A DNA stretch of 5,098 nt from Candidatus Caldipriscus sp. T1.2 (GTDB lineage Bacteria; Hydrothermota; Hydrothermia; LBFQ01). The stretch is taken from the NCBI GenBank assembly GCA_000980735.1, contig LBFQ01000003.1, positions 1-5,098 of the forward strand. Direction: 5' to 3'. Numbering within the stretch: the stretch's first letter is position 1; each line of letters opens with the position of its first letter. The translations under genes were made by a program, and so were the position numbers. The notes under the pieces were generated by a model, which ran no database searches, was not told the DNA's origin, and saw only the letters and a program-made list of their open reading frames with translations. Shown here in pieces: positions 1 to 5,098 of the stretch.

Positions 1-2
1 AG

Positions 3-68
3 AGAAGGGGACTTCTTGAGAGGATAGAAGATTACCTGGATGTTCAGATCCCATCCTCTACTAACTGA
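3..68 (+). CDS. possible 3' end of an upstream gene (partial)
   Basis: A reading frame is open from the left edge and stops at TGA 66-68, giving the last 21 residues RRGLLERIEDYLDVQIPSSTN. The peptide has a credible charged helix (LLERIEDYL) and so could be a real C-terminus. The other two plus frames stop at bases 17-19 and 25-27. If real, this gene overlaps the pncB start by 29 bases, in keeping with the overlapping genes downstream, and pncB would be translated by coupling. No family can be recognised from so short a piece. It may simply be a chance open frame. Confidence 0.3.
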   Translation, partial: RRGLLERIEDYLDVQIPSSTN

Positions 69-1335
69 CCTTTACGAACTTACGATGGGCGAGGTTTATC
101 TGAGGGAGGGGCTGAACGATTACGCGGTTTTTGAGATGAACATAAGGCACAAGAAGGAGAGGAACTATTACGTATCTGTGGGGGTTTTGGAGCTGGCAAA
201 AGAGATAACCCAGCTTAGGTTTTCGGAGGAAGATATAGAATATTTGAGGAGCTTAAATAGGTTTTCCGAAGATTTTCTAAACTACCTAAAAAACTTCAAA
301 TTTAGGGGGGATATTTGGGGAATACCTGACGGAAGGATCTTCTTTGCGAATGAGCCGGTAGTTGTAATAAAGGCAAACAGGATAGATGGGCAGATCCTTG
401 AAACGTTGGTTTTGAATACTTTGGCATATCAAATAAACTCCGCATCAAAGGCCGCTAGGGTTTATTCCGTTGCAAAGGGTAAGCTCCTTATGGAGTTTGG
501 AGCAAGGAGGGCCTCGGGTATAGATGCGGCGGTAAAAGTAAGTAAGGCCGCTTATATTGCTGGTTTTGACGGAACATCCAACCTTTTGGCTGGAAAAATT
601 TACGGTATTCCGGTATTCGGAACTATGGCACATTCCTTCGTTCAAACCTTCCCTTCAGAATTTGAAGCCTTTCTAACCTTCGCCAAGGTTTATCCCGACA
701 ACGCCATATTTTTGGTGGATACCTACGATACAGTATCCGGAATAGAGGTGGCAATAGAGGTTATGAAGCTTTTAATGGGAAGTTTGAAGATGGTGGGAAT
801 AAGGATAGATTCTGGCGATATCGTTGAGCTCTCAAATTACGCGAAGAAGAGGTTTGAGGAGGAGGGTTTAACTTCGGTGAAAATAGTTTTGTCGGGGGAC
901 CTTGACGAGTGGAAGATAGCGGAGGTGGTTAGGGAGGGGTATGCGGATGCGTTTGGTGTGGGAACGGAGATCGTTTTACCTTCCGACAGGCCCAGTCTCG
1001 GGGCTATATATAAGCTCGTTGAGGATAAGGAGGGATTTAAGCATAAGTTTTCAAAGGGTAAGGTCGTGATAGGGGGTTCAAAGCAGGTTTATAGGTTATA
1101 TAGGGGGGATGGGAAGATAGAAAAGGATATAATAGCACACGAAAGCGTACATTATGACGGGGAACCTTTGTTGGTACCCATAGTAAAGGAAGGTGAGCTC
1201 CTTCTTGAGCATGACGTTAAGGAGGCGAGGGAAAGGTTTTTGAGGGACTTCTCCACCCTACCCGACGAATACAAGGATATAAACATAACCTTCAACCCAC
1301 CCATTGAATACTCGCAAGAGTTGAAAATAATGTGA
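40..1335 (+). CDS. pncB: nicotinate phosphoribosyltransferase
   Basis: A cytoplasmic enzyme of the Preiss-Handler NAD salvage pathway. It joins nicotinate to PRPP, giving nicotinate mononucleotide and pyrophosphate, with ATP hydrolysis driving the reaction in this family. The 431 residues match the family along their length: the N-terminal signature HPLLTDLYELTMGEVY (5-20), the FGARRASG loop (153-160), GFDGTSNLLAG (about 174-184), GTMAHSF with His198 as the likely phosphorylated histidine, the IDSGD phosphate-binding segment (256-260), GDLDEW (about 287-292) and FGVGTE (305-310). Length is normal (about 390-490). ATG 40 is the first usable start after an in-frame TAG at 25-27 and puts the family signature at the right distance. 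The ribosome site is weak (AGAAG at 26-30), which suggests coupling to an upstream gene. The stop overlaps the start of rsfS. I see no damaged motif. Confidence 0.97.
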   Translation: MFRSHPLLTDLYELTMGEVYLREGLNDYAVFEMNIRHKKERNYYVSVGVLELAKEITQLRFSEEDIEYLRSLNRFSEDFLNYLKNFKFRGDIWGIPDGRIFFANEPVVVIKANRIDGQILETLVLNTLAYQINSASKAARVYSVAKGKLLMEFGARRASGIDAAVKVSKAAYIAGFDGTSNLLAGKIYGIPVFGTMAHSFVQTFPSEFEAFLTFAKVYPDNAIFLVDTYDTVSGIEVAIEVMKLLMGSLKMVGIRIDSGDIVELSNYAKKRFEEEGLTSVKIVLSGDLDEWKIAEVVREGYADAFGVGTEIVLPSDRPSLGAIYKLVEDKEGFKHKFSKGKVVIGGSKQVYRLYRGDGKIEKDIIAHESVHYDGEPLLVPIVKEGELLLEHDVKEARERFLRDFSTLPDEYKDINITFNPPIEYSQELKIM

Positions 1336-1637
1336 TGACGGAAGTTATGGAGATCGTAAAAGTTTTGGAAGAAAGCGCGGTTGAGGATATTAAGGTCTTG
1401 GATATAAGGAGCATAAACCCCGTCCTATGCGACTATATGATAATCGGGACTGGATACACCTCGGATCATATACTCTCCGTGGGGGAGAAGATAGTTGAAA
1501 GGTTCGGTGGGAAACTTGAGGGGACGGAGGGTTCCGTATGGGTCCTCGTTGATCTTGGGGATATAATGGTTCACCTCTTCACCGCACAAGCTCGGGAGTT
1601 TTATGGTTTGGAGGACCTATATGCGGAAGATACTTGA
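1335..1637 (+). CDS. rsfS: ribosome silencing factor RsfS (Iojap/DUF143 family)
   Basis: RsfS binds ribosomal protein uL14 on the 50S subunit and blocks joining of the 30S subunit, lowering translation when nutrients are scarce. This is known for the family. The 100-residue protein is a complete single domain of normal size and carries the family pattern throughout: DIKVLDIRS (18-26), CDYMIIGTGYTSDH (32-45), EGTEGSVWVLVDLGDIMVHLF (62-82) and AREFYGLEDLY (86-96). ATG 1335 overlaps the pncB TGA by one base (TGATG). GTG at 1332 is an alternative start adding one Met and giving a 4-base GTGA overlap. No strong ribosome site precedes either, so translation probably depends on ribosomes finishing pncB. 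In many bacteria rsfS follows nadD; here its partner is pncB, the preceding NAD step. The 3' end overlaps the next gene by 17 bases. Confidence 0.94.
   Translation: MTEVMEIVKVLEESAVEDIKVLDIRSINPVLCDYMIIGTGYTSDHILSVGEKIVERFGGKLEGTEGSVWVLVDLGDIMVHLFTAQAREFYGLEDLYAEDT
1608..1614 (+). promoter_or_regulatory. ribosome binding site that sets the start at 1621
   Basis: The bases TTGGAGG, with a GGAGG core at 1610-1614, lie inside the rsfS coding end, six bases before ATG 1621. This is the clearest Shine-Dalgarno match at any junction in the window and favours 1621 over the in-frame ATG at 1603. The 1603 start has only GGGAG at 1594-1598, four bases away. It also gives this gene some initiation independent of rsfS. 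Confidence 0.6.
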
Positions 1638-3627
1638 GTTCATTGAAAACCAAAACCCCCTAAAAACTACGCCTATTATTATAGCCTCCGTGATCCTTAG
1701 GGGAATCTTTGAGGGAAGTTTTGAAAGCGCCAGGAATTTACACTTTCAGGTATCCCTCTATAAAGCCTTTTTATTTTTCTTCCTCCACCAGTTTTCGTTT
1801 TATTTTGCCGCGTTTTTACTTTTGACGCTGATAATAGCCTTAACTTCAAGGACCAACGTTTTTAGAGCATACAACCTCGTTTCAACCTTTTCCTTCTTGA
1901 TAATTGTCCCCCCACTCTTTGACTCGCTTTTCGGTGGTGGATATAAGCTCAAATACATCTTCACAGGAGATGAATTCTGGGAAACCTTAAAGAACTTTTT
2001 TAATCCATTTTACGACCTTTCACCTTTGGGAATAACTTACGGGATGCGCCTTGAGATAACCCTTGCCCTCTTGGGGATCTTAATATACGTTCTCCTAAAG
2101 ACGGGTAAGTTGATAAGGGGGATAATTGCCGGAATTTTATCCTTCTTCGTTCTCCTATTTTTAGGTTCCGTCCCCCATTTTTTCGTCTCAATTTTTAATA
2201 TTTCATCGGGCTTTGCATTTAGATCCCACTCCCTCCTTTACGAAGACACTCAAAGGTACTCCATCCTAAATTTGTTTGTAATTGTCCTTGCTTTAATTTT
2301 CTTCGCATTTCTTTATGACAAAAGGAAGGCTTTAACCGTTTTAACTTTAAGGATCCAAAAGCTTCCGTTTTACATCAGCATGGGAATTGTTGGTTTTGTA
2401 TTGGGTTATAGGGTGGGGGGACACCTATGGCCTCACCCATTTAAAAACCCATTTGATTATATCGCCCTGCTTGGTTTGATTTTGGCTCTTTCCCTCTCCC
2501 ACCATTTCGGCGTTCTCATAAACGACATAAACGATTACGAGATAGACAGACTAAATGGCAAGAAAACATCCGTAAACGGAGGTGGATTAAGTTTATACGA
2601 GGCAAAGGTTATAGCGGGGATCCTTTTCGTTTTAGCTTCTGCCTTATTTCTCTCACTGGGCTTTGATGCCCTTATTTTGGGATTGGCAACGTTGGGTTTG
2701 GCTTGGATATACTCCGTAGATCCCATAAGGACAAAGAGGATATATCTACTTTCAACCTTTACCTTAGGTAGCATCTCGGTATTCTGCCAACTTATAGGCG
2801 CATCCCTTTGGCTAAAGGATAAAGTTATTTTGGCTTACCCAAAAGAGGTTATATTCGCCACATTAATTGGGGTTTCCCTTGCCTTTACGGTGAAGGATAT
2901 AGAGGATTATAAGGGGGATAAGGCTTTCGGAATTTTAACGAACTACACCCTCTTCGGTATGGAAATAGGCAGGATTCTGTCGGGAATCTTTACATTCCTT
3001 GCTTTCTTCCTCATTCCCATAATTTTGGATTCACCCATAACTGTAAAGCTTTTCGTTTGGATCTTGGGTTTAATTGCATCCTTTTTGGCAAGTAGGAAAA
3101 AGTTTTACGAGATACCCCTATGGTTGCTCTTCTTCCTTATGCTTATCCCCGTCTCCTATTTCTACCTACGAAAGGACATATCCTCCAACTTTTCCTTAAG
3201 AAGGGACAATCCTTATAGCGAGATATTAGGGCTTCTACACAAAGACCCAGAGCTTGCCTTGAAAGAGATAAATTATTACCTCTCAATTGACCCTTGCGAT
3301 TTAAGATTTGCGAACTTAAAGCTCCTTTTCTTCCTTTACAAGAACCCGGATAGCCTTGAAAGGTTTTACGAAAAATTAAAAGGTGAATGCCAGATTGACG
3401 ATAGGACGCTTTTGATAGTTGGGGCGTATTATTTAAGGGTGGGGAACTTTGAAGGAGCAAAAGAGATGGGAATAAAGGCTTTAAGGGTGGGTAGCGTCGA
3501 TGCCCTCGCATTTTTGGAGTTAGTTGAAGACTCACTGAAAAATTACGATGAAGCCTTAAGATATTCAAACCTCGCGAAAAAGTACAAAGCGAACTATCCT
3601 TTCGTTTATTCCCTCCTTTCAAGATGA
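1621..3627 (+). CDS. UbiA-superfamily prenyltransferase-like membrane protein with extra N-terminal membrane region and C-terminal TPR-like tail
   Basis: A 668-residue integral membrane protein in three parts. Residues 1-240 hold about five or six hydrophobic segments (near 47-76, 80-103, 146-160, 165-192, 214-232) of no family I can name firmly; there is a faint Yip1-like look. Residues about 241-516 are a UbiA-type core. The first Asp motif is NDINDYEID (301-309, NDxxDxxxD), then YSVDPIRTKR (364-373), then the second Asp motif DIEDYKGD (426-433, DxxDxxGD). In UbiA enzymes these Asp motifs bind Mg2+ and the prenyl diphosphate. All key Asp residues are present, so catalysis is plausible. Residues about 519-668 are soluble and helical, with TPR-like pattern (VGAYYLRVGNFEGAKEMGIK, then DEALRYSNLAKKY). 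Ordinary UbiA proteins have about 290 residues. Start 1621 is chosen for its GGAGG; 1603 would add six residues. Overlaps are 17 bases with rsfS and up to 4 with queG. Prenyl donor and acceptor cannot be told. Confidence 0.85.
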   Translation: MRKILEFIENQNPLKTTPIIIASVILRGIFEGSFESARNLHFQVSLYKAFLFFFLHQFSFYFAAFLLLTLIIALTSRTNVFRAYNLVSTFSFLIIVPPLFDSLFGGGYKLKYIFTGDEFWETLKNFFNPFYDLSPLGITYGMRLEITLALLGILIYVLLKTGKLIRGIIAGILSFFVLLFLGSVPHFFVSIFNISSGFAFRSHSLLYEDTQRYSILNLFVIVLALIFFAFLYDKRKALTVLTLRIQKLPFYISMGIVGFVLGYRVGGHLWPHPFKNPFDYIALLGLILALSLSHHFGVLINDINDYEIDRLNGKKTSVNGGGLSLYEAKVIAGILFVLASALFLSLGFDALILGLATLGLAWIYSVDPIRTKRIYLLSTFTLGSISVFCQLIGASLWLKDKVILAYPKEVIFATLIGVSLAFTVKDIEDYKGDKAFGILTNYTLFGMEIGRILSGIFTFLAFFLIPIILDSPITVKLFVWILGLIASFLASRKKFYEIPLWLLFFLMLIPVSYFYLRKDISSNFSLRRDNPYSEILGLLHKDPELALKEINYYLSIDPCDLRFANLKLLFFLYKNPDSLERFYEKLKGECQIDDRTLLIVGAYYLRVGNFEGAKEMGIKALRVGSVDALAFLELVEDSLKNYDEALRYSNLAKKYKANYPFVYSLLSR

Positions 3628-4547
3628 TGGAATCCTGGATAAAACGTAGGCTTTTGGAGATGGGATTTGACGATGTTGGAATAGTCTCCCTTGAAAATTT
3701 TCCACCTGAAGAAGATAAAAGGGTATTTTTAAACTGGCTTGAAAAGGGTTATCATGCGGATATGGAATATATGGAAAGGGGTAAGGATGCCCGCCTAAAT
3801 CCCAACCTTCTCCTTGAAGGGGCAAAGAGCGCCGTCGTGGTTATTTTATCTTATGGTTCAAAAAGGGTTGGAAAGTTGAAGTTTGGGAGGTATTCAACGA
3901 GGAAGGATTATCACAGATTTTTCAAGAAAGCTTTGGGGAAATTTGTTAAGGAATGTAAGGAAAAATTTGGGGGTGAATATAGGGTATTTTCGGATTCTTT
4001 ACCAGTTTTGGAGAGGAGTTTGGGTAGGTTGGCGGGTATAGGTTGGATAGGAAAAAACTCAATGCTCATTTCACCGAAATTCGGTTCCTATTTTCTGATA
4101 GGCGGATTTTTAACCACGCTAAATTTAAAACCCGATCAACCCTTTATATACGACTTTTGCGGAAGGTGCAATAGATGCGTAAATTCCTGTCCCACGGGTG
4201 CCATCCTTGAAGGTAGAATAATAGATTCAAGGAAATGTATCTCATATTGGACGATAGAATACAAGGGTGATAATATACCCATCGATACGAAGGGTTGGAT
4301 CTTCGGATGCGATATTTGTCAGGAGGTTTGTCCTTGGAACAGTAAAGCACCGGCGGAGAGCAAGCTTTTACCGATATTAAAGGTCTTTGAGGAAATTGAT
4401 TCGACTGATATATTAAGTATGAATGAGGAGAAATTTAAAGAAGCTTTCTCGGGAACTCCGATTATGAGGGCTAAACTTAAAGGTTTAAAAAGGAACGTTT
4501 TAAAAATTGCGGGGGCGGGATTTGAACCCGCGACCTCCGGGTTATGA
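3624..4547 (+). CDS. queG: epoxyqueuosine reductase
   Basis: QueG carries out the last step of queuosine synthesis, reducing epoxyqueuosine to queuosine in the wobble base of GUN-anticodon tRNAs, using a cobalamin cofactor and two [4Fe-4S] clusters. The 307 residues show the QueG N-terminal domain (WLEKGYHADMEYMERG, then KDYH at 94-97), FSDSLPVLERS with Asp124 as the likely catalytic acid, GIGWIGKNSML, the ferredoxin-like CGRCNRCVNSCPTGAI (Cys179, 182, 185, 189), CISY (Cys205) and GCDICQEVCPWN (Cys229, 232, 236). That is exactly the eight Cys needed for two clusters. The C-terminal GLKRN stretch (287-291) is present, but the chain ends soon after, so it lacks the HEAT-like tail of the roughly 380-residue forms. 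Its last 13 residues are encoded on the antisense strand of a tRNA gene. ATG 3624 overlaps the previous stop (ATGA); ATG 3627 is equally possible. No clear ribosome site is seen, so coupling is likely. Confidence 0.93.
   Translation: MMESWIKRRLLEMGFDDVGIVSLENFPPEEDKRVFLNWLEKGYHADMEYMERGKDARLNPNLLLEGAKSAVVVILSYGSKRVGKLKFGRYSTRKDYHRFFKKALGKFVKECKEKFGGEYRVFSDSLPVLERSLGRLAGIGWIGKNSMLISPKFGSYFLIGGFLTTLNLKPDQPFIYDFCGRCNRCVNSCPTGAILEGRIIDSRKCISYWTIEYKGDNIPIDTKGWIFGCDICQEVCPWNSKAPAESKLLPILKVFEEIDSTDILSMNEEKFKEAFSGTPIMRAKLKGLKRNVLKIAGAGFEPATSGL
4502..4506 (-). terminator. possible T-tract terminator directly after the tRNA
   Basis: Read on the minus strand, TTTTT follows the discriminator base immediately and a second TTTTT lies about ten bases further on. 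A GC-rich T arm and acceptor stem ending in a T run looks like an intrinsic terminator built from the tRNA itself. There is no separate hairpin, so this is only a candidate. Confidence 0.3.
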
Positions 4548-4580
4548 GCCCGGCGAGCTGCCAGACTGCTCCACCCCGCG
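4507..4580 (-). tRNA. initiator tRNA-Met (fMet), anticodon CAT
   Basis: The minus strand folds into a complete 74-base cloverleaf without CCA. The acceptor stem is CGCGGGG with CCCCGC plus A72, leaving C1 and A72 unpaired. The D arm is GAGC/GCTC with A11-T24. The anticodon arm is CCGGG-CTCATAA-CCCGG with CAT at 4544-4546. The variable loop is AGGTC and the T arm is GCGGG-TTCAAAT-CCCGC. The C1 x A72 mismatch, which is the formylation and initiator mark, and the three G-C pairs below the anticodon loop identify it as the initiator rather than elongator tRNA-Met. The sequence is close to E. coli tRNA-fMet from memory. The discriminator is A73 (base 4507). CCA is not encoded; a T run follows at once, so CCA must be added by nucleotidyltransferase. 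The 3' half overlaps queG by 41 bases on the other strand. Confidence 0.97.
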
Positions 4581-4592
4581 GTGTAGGTGGAT

Positions 4593-4598
4593 ATTATA
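4593..4598 (-). promoter_or_regulatory. -10 box for the initiator tRNA
   Basis: The minus strand carries a perfect TATAAT whose last base is 13 bases from the first base of the tRNA. Transcription would start near 4586 and leave a short leader of about six bases for RNase P to remove. The -35 is unclear. At 16-18 base spacing only weak matches exist (TCTTCA or CTTCAG near 4616-4622). A better-looking GTGACA (4608-4613) is only nine bases away, too close for a normal sigma-70 site. The spacer between the TPR gene and the tRNA (4581-4609) holds nothing else I can see. Confidence 0.5.
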
Positions 4599-4609
4599 AG
4601 GCCGTTTTG

Positions 4610-5098
4610 TCACCCCTGAAGATACCCCTTTACCTCTTCAATTTTATTTTTTATCAACTCCTCAATTTCCGGGCTAAGGTTCAATTCCCCAATTTTCTTA
4701 TCCATCTCAGCAATAATTAACTTTGCCTCATCAATCTTCCCATATTTTGCTAACGCCAGAGCATAATAGGCTTTCGCCATATAATACCTTTCTTCAAAAT
4801 TCTTATACCTCAAATCAAAACTTCTCAAGGCTTCCTCAAAGCTTTGTATGGACTTTTGATAATCTCCCATACTTAGATAAACATATCCCAAAAGGCCCAT
4901 AGCATCTGCATATGCATTTCTGTTTGTATCCTTGGTGATTTTTACCATCTCGTTAATCTGCTTTATTGCATCATGGTAATTCCCAGTATCTACCAATATC
5001 AACGCAAAGTTGTACCTAATCCAAAATTCGCCGTTTCTATCTTTCGCTTCCCTGAAGATTTTTATTCCTTTGTTAAAATATTCCATAACTTCTTCTAA
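4610..5098 (-). CDS. TPR-repeat protein, 5' end cut off by the window
   Basis: An open frame enters from the right edge and stops at TGA 4610-4612, next to the tRNA promoter. An internal ATG at 5084-5086 would give 158 residues, but the codons before it (LEEV) continue the same helix, and the LEEVMEYFNKGIKIF stretch looks like the second helix of a TPR already begun outside the window. The true start is therefore probably upstream. From that ATG, three further TPR-like units follow at about 20-55 (IRYNFALILVDTGNYHDAIK), 58-92 (GLLGYVYLSMGDYQKSIQSF) and 97-135 (AYYALALAKYGKIDEAK), and the chain ends in a charged helix. TPR arrays are protein-binding scaffolds; no catalytic domain is visible and the partner cannot be inferred. 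The gene runs in the same direction as the tRNA 29 bases downstream and is convergent with queG. Confidence 0.85.
   Translation of the reverse strand, partial: LEEVMEYFNKGIKIFREAKDRNGEFWIRYNFALILVDTGNYHDAIKQINEMVKITKDTNRNAYADAMGLLGYVYLSMGDYQKSIQSFEEALRSFDLRYKNFEERYYMAKAYYALALAKYGKIDEAKLIIAEMDKKIGELNLSPEIEELIKNKIEEVKGYLQG

Noticed and set aside
16..45. A promoter just upstream of pncB
   Set aside because: TTGAGA at 16-21 resembles a -35 but no -10 lies at the right distance, and the segment may be coding.
445..645. Antisense open frame opposite pncB
   Set aside because: It lies over the most conserved pncB motifs; its protein has no recognisable pattern.
1603..1620. ATG 1603 as the start of the UbiA fusion
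   Set aside because: It adds six residues (MVWRTY) read from conserved rsfS codons, and its ribosome site is weaker and closer than the GGAGG serving 1621. It is not excluded.
2000..2191. Antisense open frame opposite the N-terminal membrane region
   Set aside because: Arg/Lys-rich translation is what the reverse of hydrophobic codons gives; there is no ribosome site or family match.
2535..2774. Antisense open frame opposite the UbiA core
   Set aside because: It is opposite the conserved Asp motif and YSVDPIRTKR; no pattern of its own.
3143..3622. Antisense open frame of 159 codons opposite the tail of the UbiA fusion
   Set aside because: Its translation is basic, low in pattern and matches no family I know, while the plus strand encodes clear TPR-like helices here.
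3619..3825. Antisense open frame opposite the queG start
   Set aside because: Short, no family pattern, and it overlaps well-supported queG coding sequence.
4144..4350. Antisense open frame opposite the queG cluster motifs
   Set aside because: The plus strand encodes the eight cluster Cys here; the antisense product is a shadow.
4509..4544. The GFEPATSGL peptide as a conserved protein motif
   Set aside because: It is the well-known translation of tRNA antisense sequence, so similarity to other proteins here reflects tRNA conservation, not protein homology.
4608..4613. GTGACA as the -35 box of the tRNA promoter
   Set aside because: It is only nine bases from TATAAT, whereas sigma-70 type promoters need about 16-18.

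Overview
The window reads as a compact bacterial chromosome segment, probably from a thermophile. Bacterial origin is supported by an initiator tRNA of the fMet type, a RsfS/Iojap ribosome silencing factor and a QueG epoxyqueuosine reductase. The thermophile suggestion is an inference from three things: genes that overlap rather than leave gaps, heavy use of AGG/AGA (Arg) and ATA (Ile) codons, and tRNA stems that are almost entirely G-C. I cannot name the lineage from the sequence. An uncultivated or deep-branching thermophilic bacterium would fit.

Layout, plus strand: bases 1-68 hold what may be the last 21 codons of an upstream gene. Four genes follow in one unbroken, overlapping series: pncB (nicotinate phosphoribosyltransferase, 40-1335), rsfS (1335-1637), a 668-residue membrane protein with a UbiA-type prenyltransferase core between an extra N-terminal membrane region and a C-terminal TPR-like tail (1621-3627), and queG (3624-4547). 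Each junction overlaps by 1 to 17 bases, so the four are almost certainly one transcript with coupled translation.

Layout, minus strand: the initiator tRNA-Met gene occupies 4507-4580. It is convergent with queG and overlaps its last 41 bases, and the queG stop codon shares two bases with the tRNA anticodon. A 29-base spacer (4581-4609) holds a perfect TATAAT -10 box for the tRNA. Beyond it lies a TPR-repeat protein gene (4610 to the window end) whose 5' end is cut off.

How the genes relate: PncB makes nicotinate mononucleotide for NAD synthesis. RsfS blocks 30S/50S joining when nutrients run low, and its usual neighbour in bacteria is nadD, the NAD step after PncB. QueG completes queuosine in tRNA anticodons. 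The operon therefore mixes NAD supply, ribosome control and tRNA modification with one membrane enzyme of unknown substrate. That membrane fusion protein is the least explained item. No mobile element, CRISPR array or phage signal is visible, and there is no gene-free stretch over 300 bases.
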